Under the pieces are notes generated by a model that was not told the DNA's origin, did not search any database, and was given only the letters and a program-made list of their open reading frames with translations. Positions 1 to 6,258 of a stretch of 7,835 nucleotides of DNA are shown here, piece by piece. The translations under genes and the position numbers were made by a program. Where the stretch lies: assembly GCA_946006915.1 (NCBI GenBank), contig CAMFZK010000042.1:1-7835 (forward strand), written 5' to 3'. Numbering within the stretch: position 1 is the stretch's first letter; every line of letters starts with the position of its first letter. Source of the DNA: an uncultured Clostridia bacterium. GTDB taxonomy: Bacteria; Bacillota; Clostridia; Oscillospirales; Acutalibacteraceae.

Positions 1-178
1 TGAAACTCTTTCAAATGGAGCGAAAATAGTATATAATTGTTTAAATAAGCAAAAATTTTATCCTGACGAATTAAACACGGGACTCGGCTCTACCGAATTG
101 CTTTCGGCTTTAACCGAACTTGAAATGGAGTTTATTATAAGAGCATTACCCGGCGGTCAGTATGAAATTTGCAAATAA
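1..178 (+). CDS. dprA: DNA processing protein DprA, C-terminal fragment (5' end outside window)
   Basis: The frame beginning at base 2 is open from the window edge and gives 58 residues before a TAA at 176-178. It ends with the segment LNTGLGSTELLSALTELEM followed by LPGGQYEI. This matches the winged-helix tail of DprA, where an S-x-LL-x-AL-x-ELE helix precedes a conserved LPGG-x-Y hairpin. DprA binds single-stranded DNA in the cytoplasm and loads RecA during natural transformation; it is also widespread in species not known to be transformable. The Rossmann-like DNA-binding core lies upstream and cannot be judged here. Its position directly before topA, 16 bases away, is the usual dprA-topA pairing of Firmicutes and supports the call. 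The assignment rests on a short tail plus context, so it is good but not certain. Confidence 0.85.
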   Translation, partial: ETLSNGAKIVYNCLNKQKFYPDELNTGLGSTELLSALTELEMEFIIRALPGGQYEICK

Positions 179-183
179 AAAGC

Positions 184-189
184 GGAGGT
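184..189 (+). promoter_or_regulatory. Strong ribosome binding site for topA
   Basis: GGAGGT lies five bases before the ATG at 195 and is a near-perfect match to the anti-Shine-Dalgarno sequence. It is the best ribosome binding site in the window and sits in the only gap longer than six bases. It fixes the topA start. Confidence 0.85.
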
Positions 190-194
190 AAATT

Positions 195-2282
195 ATGTCC
201 AAACTTTTAATTGTTGAGTCTCCTTCAAAAATTAAACCTATAAAGAAGTATTTGGGTTCGGATTATGAAGTTATGGCTTCTGTAGGTCATATTCGTGATT
301 TGCCTAAATCTAAATTAGGTGTTGATATAGAAAACAATTTTGCTCCCCAATATGTTAATATGGCGGACAAAAAGGAAGTTATAAAATCTTTAAAACAAGC
401 CGCTTCGGAATGTGACGAAGTATATCTTGCAACCGACCCTGATAGAGAGGGTGAGGCAATTTCCTGGCATTTAGCACAAATTTTAGCACTTGATATGAAT
501 TCGGCTAACCGTGTAACCTTTAACGAAATCACAGAATCCGCGGTTAGGGCGGGAATAAAAGTGCCGAGAAAGATTGATATGGATTTAGTAGACGCACAAC
601 AAGCAAGACGAGTGCTTGACCGAATTGTGGGTTATAAATTAAGTCCTTTTCTTTGGAAAAAGGTTAAAAGCGGTCTTTCGGCGGGACGTGTTCAAACCGT
701 TGCACTTCGTTTAATTGTTGAAAGAGAACGTGAAATTGAAAAGTTTGTTCCGCAGGAATATTGGAGCGTAGATGCTAAATTTTCGGTTGGCAGAAAAACC
801 TTTACCGCCCATTTACACGGCGATAAAAACGGCGCTATTGATTTAATACCTAACGAGCAAACCGCAAACGAAATTTTAGAAAACCTAAAAAATGCGGAAT
901 ATGTTGTGTCCGGGGTTAAAAAGGGCAAACGAAACCGTCAACCCGCACCGCCTTTTATAACTTCCACTCTCCAACAGGAAGCATCACGGAAACTCGGTTA
1001 TACAGGTCAACGCACAATGCGTATTGCACAACAACTTTATGAAGGTATTGATATCAGCGGTATCGGTACAACCGGTCTTATAACCTATATGCGTACTGAC
1101 TCTTTAAGAATTGCCGAAGAGGCAAGAACTGCGGCACAAAACTATATTGCGGGAAATTTCGGTTCAAAGTATTTGCCGTCTTCACCGCGCTATTTTAAAA
1201 GTAAAAGCAGTTCGCAGGACGCTCACGAAGCAATAAGACCCACCGTAATTGAATTAAACCCCGAAAGGATAAAAGATTCACTTACAACCGAACAGTATAA
1301 ACTTTATAAACTTATTTGGGAACGTTTTATTGCCTCACTAATGGCAAATTGCGTTTTAGACACCGTAAATGTTGATATTACCGCAAACGATTACCTCTTT
1401 AAAGCAAGCGGTCATTCGGTTAAGTTTGACGGTTTTACGGCACTTTATGTTGAGGGTAAGGACGAGGAGGACGACAAGCAAAGCGCTCTTCCCGAAATGA
1501 ACGAGGGGGATAAATTAAAACTTAATGCCCTAACCCCGAACCAACATTTCACTCAACCGCCCGCGCGTTATACCGAACCGACTTTAATAAAAGCGCTTGA
1601 CGAAAACGGTATAGGCAGACCTTCAACCTATGCACCTATTATTTCAAATATTTTGAGTAGGGACTATATTGAACGTGAGAAAAAATCACTTAAACCTACC
1701 GAACTCGGGAAAGTAATTTCGGACTTAATGGTGGAATATTTTAATAAGATTTTTGACGTTAAGTTTACTGCAGGACTTGAAGTTAAACTTGATAAAATCG
1801 GTGCAGGCGAACTCCAATGGGTTGATACAATTAAAGAATTTTACAAAGATTTTGAAAATTTCTACACCAAAGCCGAAGATTCGCTTGACGGTAAAAAGGT
1901 AAAAGTACCCGTAGTTGAAACCGATGTAATTTGCGAAAAATGCGGCAGAAAAATGGTTGTAAAATCAAGCAGATTCGGTAAATTCTTGGCTTGTCCGGGT
2001 TATCCCGAATGTAAAAATACAAAACCTGTACCCGAAGACGAGGTAACACAACCTTGTCCCAAATGCGGCGCTAAACTTATTAAAAGAATTTCCAAAAAGG
2101 GTAAAAAATTCTACGGTTGTTCGGCATATCCCGAATGTGATTTTGCGTCTCCCGGTATTCCTACTGGGGAAATTTGCAAAGAATGCGGCGGATATATTAT
2201 AAGCGGCGTAAGAGGCAGAAAATACTGTATGAATGCCGAATGCCCTTCAAGACAAAAAGCAAAGGAAAAGAAAAATGGATAA
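195..2282 (+). CDS. topA: DNA topoisomerase I (type IA)
   Basis: This 695-residue enzyme relaxes negatively supercoiled DNA by cutting one strand through a 5'-phosphotyrosine link and passing the other strand, which limits excess supercoiling behind RNA polymerase. The Toprim domain is at the N terminus, with the glutamate at residue 8 (LLIVESPSK) and the acidic D81-x-D83-x-E85 triad in TDPDREGE that binds magnesium. A conserved SAGRVQTVALRLIVERE block spans 162-178. The catalytic tyrosine is Y298 in GLITYMRTDS, with the supporting R300. The tail holds two C4 zinc ribbons (C580/C583/C600/C606 and C621/C624/C642/C648) and a third, more divergent one (C661/C664/C678/C683). The length is normal for Firmicute TopA. 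The start is fixed by the strong GGAGGT site and by the Toprim motif beginning at residue 4. The end overlaps trmFO by eight bases. No key residue is missing. Confidence 0.98.
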   Translation: MSKLLIVESPSKIKPIKKYLGSDYEVMASVGHIRDLPKSKLGVDIENNFAPQYVNMADKKEVIKSLKQAASECDEVYLATDPDREGEAISWHLAQILALDMNSANRVTFNEITESAVRAGIKVPRKIDMDLVDAQQARRVLDRIVGYKLSPFLWKKVKSGLSAGRVQTVALRLIVEREREIEKFVPQEYWSVDAKFSVGRKTFTAHLHGDKNGAIDLIPNEQTANEILENLKNAEYVVSGVKKGKRNRQPAPPFITSTLQQEASRKLGYTGQRTMRIAQQLYEGIDISGIGTTGLITYMRTDSLRIAEEARTAAQNYIAGNFGSKYLPSSPRYFKSKSSSQDAHEAIRPTVIELNPERIKDSLTTEQYKLYKLIWERFIASLMANCVLDTVNVDITANDYLFKASGHSVKFDGFTALYVEGKDEEDDKQSALPEMNEGDKLKLNALTPNQHFTQPPARYTEPTLIKALDENGIGRPSTYAPIISNILSRDYIEREKKSLKPTELGKVISDLMVEYFNKIFDVKFTAGLEVKLDKIGAGELQWVDTIKEFYKDFENFYTKAEDSLDGKKVKVPVVETDVICEKCGRKMVVKSSRFGKFLACPGYPECKNTKPVPEDEVTQPCPKCGAKLIKRISKKGKKFYGCSAYPECDFASPGIPTGEICKECGGYIISGVRGRKYCMNAECPSRQKAKEKKNG
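2261..2266 (+). promoter_or_regulatory. Ribosome binding site for trmFO, inside the topA end
   Basis: AAAGGA lies eight bases before the ATG at 2275. It is embedded in the last codons of topA and selects that ATG over the in-frame upstream ATG at 2233, which has no comparable site. Confidence 0.7.
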
Positions 2283-3576
2283 AATCACTGTCATAGGTGC
2301 AGGTCTTGCGGGTTGTGAAACCGCAATGCAAATTGCAAACCGTGGAATAGCGGTTGATTTAATAGAAATGAAGCCCCAAAAAACACCTGCACATAAAAGT
2401 GATGATTTTGCGGAACTTGTTTGTTCGAATTCCTTAAAAGCGTCAAGAGTTGATTCTGCGGCGGGCCTTTTAAAGGAAGAAATGCGTAAATTTTCGAGCA
2501 TTTGTATGAAGTCTGCCGAAAGATGCTCGGTTGCGGCGGGCGGTGCTTTGGCGGTTGACCGTAATGTTTTTTCGGGGTATATTACAGAAAAAATTAAATC
2601 CCACCCAAATATAAATGTAATAAACCGGGTTGTCACCGAGTTGCCTAAAGACGGGATTACGGTAGTTGCAACAGGACCGCTTACAGACGGTGAACTGGCA
2701 AAAAATATTGCAAAAATTACCGGCAGTGAAAACCTTTCTTTTTACGATGCGGCAGCGCCTATTGTAACAAGGGAAAGTATTGATTTTTCGGTTGCTTTTT
2801 TCGCCTCACGTTACGGAAAAGGAACCGACGATTACATAAACTGCCCAATGAACAAAGAGGAATATACCGAGTTTTACAATGCACTCATAAACGCCGAATC
2901 GGCTGTTCTTTCGGAATTTGATAAACCGATTACGGTGTATGAGGGTTGTATGCCGGTGGAAATTCTTGCAAAAAGAGGAGAAGATTCCATCCGTTTCGGC
3001 CCTTTAAAACCCGTCGGACTTAAAGACCCACGCACAGGACACAGACCTTGGGCGGTGGTGCAACTGCGAAGTGAAAATAAGCAAGGTACACTTTTTAACC
3101 TTGTCGGCTTTCAAACAAACCTTAAATTTCCCGAACAAAAGCGGGTGTTTTCCCTAATACCGGGGCTTCAAAATGCAGAATTTATGCGTTACGGCGTTAT
3201 GCACCGTAATTCTTTTATAAATTCGCCGAAACTTCTTAATCCCGATTTATCCCTGAAAGACAACCCTAACATATTTTTTGCAGGGCAACTTTCGGGGGTA
3301 GAGGGGTATATGGAATCGGCGGCAAGCGGAATTATTGCGGGAATAAACGCAGTAAAACGGCTTAAAAATGAACCGACGCTGATTTTACCGAAATATACAA
3401 TGATCGGCGCCCTGTTAGGTTACATTACCGACGAAACCGTAACAAATTTTCAGCCGATGGGTGCTAATTTCGGTATAATTCCGCCTTTAGAGGAACGAAT
3501 TAAGGATAAAAGAGAACGTTATGCGGCATTTGCCAACCGTTCGCTTAAATATTTTGAAAATTTTAAGGAGAAATAA
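2275..3576 (+). CDS. trmFO: Methylenetetrahydrofolate-tRNA-(uracil-5-)-methyltransferase TrmFO
   Basis: This 433-residue flavoprotein makes 5-methyluridine at position 54 in the T-loop of tRNA. It uses 5,10-methylenetetrahydrofolate as carbon donor and reduced FAD, rather than the S-adenosylmethionine used by TrmA. The N terminus is a Rossmann FAD-binding fold, ITVIGAGLAGCETA, with glycines 8, 10 and 13. The two cysteines known to matter in the family are present: C50 in ELVCSNSLK and C224 in YEGCMPVE. Further signatures are FGPLKPVGL at 241-249, a VGFQTNL block at 277-283 and GVEGYMESAASG at 341-352 near the second FAD-contact region. The frame is open to an ATG at 2233, which would add 14 basic residues. 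The ATG at 2275 is preferred because the Rossmann strand starts three residues later, as in relatives, and a ribosome binding site fits it. It overlaps topA by eight bases, consistent with translational coupling. It was formerly called Gid. Confidence 0.97.
   Translation: MDKITVIGAGLAGCETAMQIANRGIAVDLIEMKPQKTPAHKSDDFAELVCSNSLKASRVDSAAGLLKEEMRKFSSICMKSAERCSVAAGGALAVDRNVFSGYITEKIKSHPNINVINRVVTELPKDGITVVATGPLTDGELAKNIAKITGSENLSFYDAAAPIVTRESIDFSVAFFASRYGKGTDDYINCPMNKEEYTEFYNALINAESAVLSEFDKPITVYEGCMPVEILAKRGEDSIRFGPLKPVGLKDPRTGHRPWAVVQLRSENKQGTLFNLVGFQTNLKFPEQKRVFSLIPGLQNAEFMRYGVMHRNSFINSPKLLNPDLSLKDNPNIFFAGQLSGVEGYMESAASGIIAGINAVKRLKNEPTLILPKYTMIGALLGYITDETVTNFQPMGANFGIIPPLEERIKDKRERYAAFANRSLKYFENFKEK
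3565..3570 (+). promoter_or_regulatory. Ribosome binding site for plsX
   Basis: AAGGAG within the last codons of trmFO, seven bases before the ATG at 3578. It decides the plsX start against an in-frame upstream ATG at 3521 that lies inside trmFO and has no such site. Confidence 0.8.
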
Positions 3577-3577
3577 A

Positions 3578-4576
3578 ATGCGTGTTGTAGTTGATGCGTT
3601 TGGCGGAGATAATGCACCTTTGGAAATTGTAAAAGGTGCGGCTTTAGCCCAAAACGAACTTTCGGTCGATATAACTTTAGTTGGAAACAAAAAAATAATA
3701 GAAGAAATTATCAAGAAAGAAAATTTAAACTTCGGTGACGGGTTAGTTATTGTGGATACACCCGATGTTTTTGATATGCACGATGACCCGACTACACTTT
3801 TAAAGTCCAACAGTAATTCTTCAATGGCTTTGGCTTTTAAAGAATTGGCAGAAGATAGGGCAGACGCTTTTGTTTCTGCCGGTTCTACGGGTGCGGTTGT
3901 TGTCGGCGGAACACTTATTGTAAAACGCATTAAGGGTGTTAAACGCCCTGCATTGGCAGGTATGATACCGTCACCTAACGGTCATTATATGTTAATGGAT
4001 ATGGGTGCAAATGCCGAATGCCGTCCCGAAATGCTTTGTCAGTTCGGTATAATGGCAAGTGCTTACTTAAAAGGGGTGGAGGGTAAGGAAAATCCCACTA
4101 TCGGTCTTTTAAACATCGGTACAGAGGATACCAAAGGCGGAGAATTGCAAAAGCAAGCACACAACCTCCTAAAAAACGCCCCGATAAATTTTGTAGGTAA
4201 TATAGAATCCCGTGAAATGCCTAAAGGCGTTTGCGATGCCGTTATTACCGACGGTTTTACGGGAAACATTGCATTAAAACTTATTGAGGGTACGGCGGTT
4301 ACTTTCTTTAAACAGGTTAAAAACGCATTGTTTAAAAACTTAAAAAACAAACTTGCCGCTTTAGTTATAAAAAAAGATTTATACTCACTTAAAAGTATGA
4401 TGGACTCTACCGAGGTAGGCGGAGCACCGCTTTTGGGTGTTAGAAAACCCGTTATTAAAGCACACGGAAACTCTAACGCAAAGGCGATAAAGAACGCTAT
4501 AAAACAATCCGTTATATTCACGCAAAACGGCGTTATAGAAAATATTACAGATTCATTAGAAACAATAAAGGATTAA
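3578..4576 (+). CDS. plsX: Phosphate acyltransferase PlsX
   Basis: This 332-residue enzyme converts acyl-ACP and inorganic phosphate to acyl-phosphate, the donor used by membrane-bound PlsY to acylate glycerol-3-phosphate in phospholipid synthesis. In the family it is a soluble protein that associates peripherally with the membrane. The opening MRVVVDAFGGDNAP is diagnostic. Other family blocks are SAGSTGAVVVGG at 100-111, RPALAGMIPS at 123-132, LMDMGANAECRPEML at 139-153, IGLLNIGTEDTKGG at 175-188, CDAVITDGFTGNIALKLIEG at 219-238 and VGGAPLLGVRKPVIKAHGNS at 280-299. The length matches the family. The upstream in-frame ATG at 3521 would add 19 residues lying within trmFO; it is rejected because the family N terminus begins exactly at 3578. 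The gene starts one base after trmFO and ends six bases before rnc. The fabD, fabG and acpP genes that often sit between plsX and rnc are absent. Confidence 0.97.
   Translation: MRVVVDAFGGDNAPLEIVKGAALAQNELSVDITLVGNKKIIEEIIKKENLNFGDGLVIVDTPDVFDMHDDPTTLLKSNSNSSMALAFKELAEDRADAFVSAGSTGAVVVGGTLIVKRIKGVKRPALAGMIPSPNGHYMLMDMGANAECRPEMLCQFGIMASAYLKGVEGKENPTIGLLNIGTEDTKGGELQKQAHNLLKNAPINFVGNIESREMPKGVCDAVITDGFTGNIALKLIEGTAVTFFKQVKNALFKNLKNKLAALVIKKDLYSLKSMMDSTEVGGAPLLGVRKPVIKAHGNSNAKAIKNAIKQSVIFTQNGVIENITDSLETIKD
4567..4572 (+). promoter_or_regulatory. Ribosome binding site for rnc
   Basis: AAAGGA in the last codons of plsX, ten bases before the ATG at 4583. The spacing is slightly long but usable. 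Confidence 0.6.
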
Positions 4577-4582
4577 ATTATA

Positions 4583-5263
4583 ATGGAAGTTTTAGAACAA
4601 AAACTTAATTACAAATTTAATAACAAAAAACTGCTCCAAAATGCACTTACCCATTCTTCTTATGCAAATGAAGTAAGAAACGGCATAACTTCTAACGAAC
4701 GGTTGGAATTTTTGGGTGATTCGGTGCTTTCTATAATTGTTGCCGAGTATTTGTTTTTGCACTATAAAAATATACCCGAAGGGGAACTTACCAAACTTCG
4801 TGCTTCGCTTGTTTGTGAAAAAACACTTTGCAAGTTTTCAAGGGAGTTGGAATTAGGAAAGTTTTTGAAATTAGGCAAAGGTGAAGATAAAGGCGGCGGA
4901 AGAGAGCGAGATTCCATTTTAGCCGACGCTTTTGAGGCATTACTTGCCGCAATGTATCTTGACGGCGGTATGGAGGTTGCCACAAAGCACGTTTTAAGGT
5001 TTGTTGTGCCCGAAATTGAGGATAAAAACCAACATACCTTTAAAGATTATAAAACCGCACTTCAGGAAATTATTCAAAGAAACCCCGAAGAATACGTTAC
5101 CTATGTTTTAAAAGGCGAAAGCGGACCTGACCACGATAAGGTGTTTGAGGTTGAAGTGCATCTTAATTCCAACGTAATAGGACGGGGTAAAGGTAAAAAC
5201 AAAAAACAAGCCGAACAAATGGCGGCAAAGCAGGCATTAGAACTTATGGGTGCCCCGATATGA
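4583..5263 (+). CDS. rnc: Ribonuclease III
   Basis: This 226-residue endonuclease cuts double-stranded RNA, chiefly to release 16S and 23S rRNA precursors from the primary transcript and to process some mRNAs and antisense duplexes. It works as a homodimer with magnesium. The catalytic domain spans about 1-145 and carries the signature NERLEFLGDS (38-47), including E39, E42 and D46, and the second acidic pair D115 and E118 in ADAFEALLAA; these align with E. coli E38, E41, D45, D114 and E117. The double-stranded RNA-binding domain spans about 154-223: DYKTALQEIIQ as first helix, FEVEVHL strand, and GKGKNKKQAEQMAAKQAL as loop and last helix with the conserved KKQAE/AA pattern. All expected residues are present and the length is typical. 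The TGA stop overlaps the next start as ATGA. Linkage to plsX upstream and smc downstream is the standard Firmicute setting. Confidence 0.98.
   Translation: MEVLEQKLNYKFNNKKLLQNALTHSSYANEVRNGITSNERLEFLGDSVLSIIVAEYLFLHYKNIPEGELTKLRASLVCEKTLCKFSRELELGKFLKLGKGEDKGGGRERDSILADAFEALLAAMYLDGGMEVATKHVLRFVVPEIEDKNQHTFKDYKTALQEIIQRNPEEYVTYVLKGESGPDHDKVFEVEVHLNSNVIGRGKGKNKKQAEQMAAKQALELMGAPI
5260..5263 (+). promoter_or_regulatory. ATGA stop-start overlap coupling rnc and the radical SAM gene
   Basis: The rnc stop TGA and the next ATG share bases in ATGA. Upstream there is only a short GGG run near 5248-5250 and no clear Shine-Dalgarno sequence, so translation of the downstream gene probably depends on ribosomes finishing rnc. 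The coupling is inferred from layout alone. Confidence 0.6.
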
Positions 5264-6258
5264 GCAAAAACCATTCAAATATTTCTATTTTTGTTCCGCA
5301 TATCGGTTGCCCTAATAAGTGCAGTTTTTGCAACCAGCGTTATATAACCGGCACATTTAAAGCACCTAACGCAAATGATGTTGAACAGGCGGTTATAACG
5401 GCGGTTAATTCTAAAAACTATAACCCAAAAACCACCGAAATTGCATTTTTCGGCGGGAGTTTTACGGCAATAAACCGCAACTATATGTTATCACTTCTTG
5501 AGGCGGCATCAAGTTTTGTGCGAATCGGTTTAGCATCGGGTATACGTATATCCACACGTCCCGACGCTATTGACGATGAAATTCTAATGCTTTTAAAAGA
5601 ATACAATGTAACCGCAATAGAATTAGGTGCGCAAACTCTTAACGACCATGTTTTGAAAATGAATAACCGAGGTCATACCGCAAAAGACGTGGAAACCGCA
5701 AGTGTGCTTATTAAAAAACACGGTTTTGAATTGGGTCTTCAAATTATGACGGGACTTTATGCAGACGATACCGATTCGGCAATACGAACTGCAAAAAAGG
5801 TTATAGAAATTCACCCCGACACGGTGCGAATTTACCCCACTATAGTGCTTAAAGATACCGATTTAGCGGCACTTTATATTGATAATAAATACAAACCGCA
5901 AACTTTAAGCGAAGCGGTTAAACTTGCAAGCAAACTGTATTTAATGTTTAACCGTGAGGGGATAAAGGTTATCCGTTTGGGACTTCACTCAATCGAGCCG
6001 GAGGCATATTTGGCAGGTCCTTGGCACCCCTCTTTCAGTGAACTTTGCCAGTCACAAATTATGCTTACAAAGGTTTTAACCTGCCTTTTTGAAAAGGGAA
6101 ATTATATAATTTACGTCGGAAAATCGGACGTTTCTAAAATGATCGGTCAACGAAAAACCAACATTAAGTTTTTGAAAGTGCGTGGCTTTAACTGTAAAGT
6201 TAAGGTTGACGAAAATCTAAATAACCTAAATTTAAGAATAGAAAAGGAAGTGTTGTAA
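5260..6258 (+). CDS. Elp3-like radical SAM protein without acetyltransferase domain, function unknown
   Basis: A 332-residue radical SAM protein. The cluster motif is C17-x3-C21-x2-C24 in IGCPNKCSFCNQ, expected to hold a 4Fe-4S cluster that cleaves S-adenosylmethionine. FFGGSFT (63-69) is the glycine-rich SAM-binding strand. ISTRPDAID (97-105) and ELGAQTLND (121-129) resemble the matching blocks of Elp3, the tRNA wobble-uridine carboxymethylation enzyme. The C-terminal part has IRLGLHS (238-244) and GPWHPSFSELCQS (253-265), as in the Radical_SAM_C extension of Elp3-like proteins. There is no room for the GNAT acetyltransferase domain of true Elp3, so the reaction is unknown. HemN-type coproporphyrinogen oxidase is unlikely because its HIPFC-x3-C-Y-C signature is absent; the YhcC type is unlikely because its first cysteine spacing is much longer. 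The start overlaps the rnc stop by four bases with only a weak ribosome binding site, suggesting reinitiation. From memory, a gene of this kind between rnc and smc is common in Clostridia. Confidence 0.88.
   Translation: MSKNHSNISIFVPHIGCPNKCSFCNQRYITGTFKAPNANDVEQAVITAVNSKNYNPKTTEIAFFGGSFTAINRNYMLSLLEAASSFVRIGLASGIRISTRPDAIDDEILMLLKEYNVTAIELGAQTLNDHVLKMNNRGHTAKDVETASVLIKKHGFELGLQIMTGLYADDTDSAIRTAKKVIEIHPDTVRIYPTIVLKDTDLAALYIDNKYKPQTLSEAVKLASKLYLMFNREGIKVIRLGLHSIEPEAYLAGPWHPSFSELCQSQIMLTKVLTCLFEKGNYIIYVGKSDVSKMIGQRKTNIKFLKVRGFNCKVKVDENLNNLNLRIEKEVL
6244..6248 (+). promoter_or_regulatory. Ribosome binding site for smc
   Basis: AAGGA within the last codons of the radical SAM gene, ten bases before the ATG at 6259. 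It supports that ATG as the smc start. Confidence 0.6.

Noticed and set aside
2247..2636. Open frame of 129 codons on the - strand, opposite the start of trmFO
   Set aside because: It lies wholly opposite strongly recognisable coding sequence, has no recognisable domain and looks like a by-product of codon use on the + strand.
3487..3930. Open frame of 147 codons on the - strand across the trmFO-plsX junction
   Set aside because: It spans the ends of two certain genes, is rich in Ser, Thr and Pro as expected of a reverse-complement shadow, and has no supporting motif.
4063..4521. Open frame of 152 codons on the - strand opposite plsX
   Set aside because: plsX is certain here; the antisense translation resembles no family and its hydrophobic look comes from reversed AT-rich codons.
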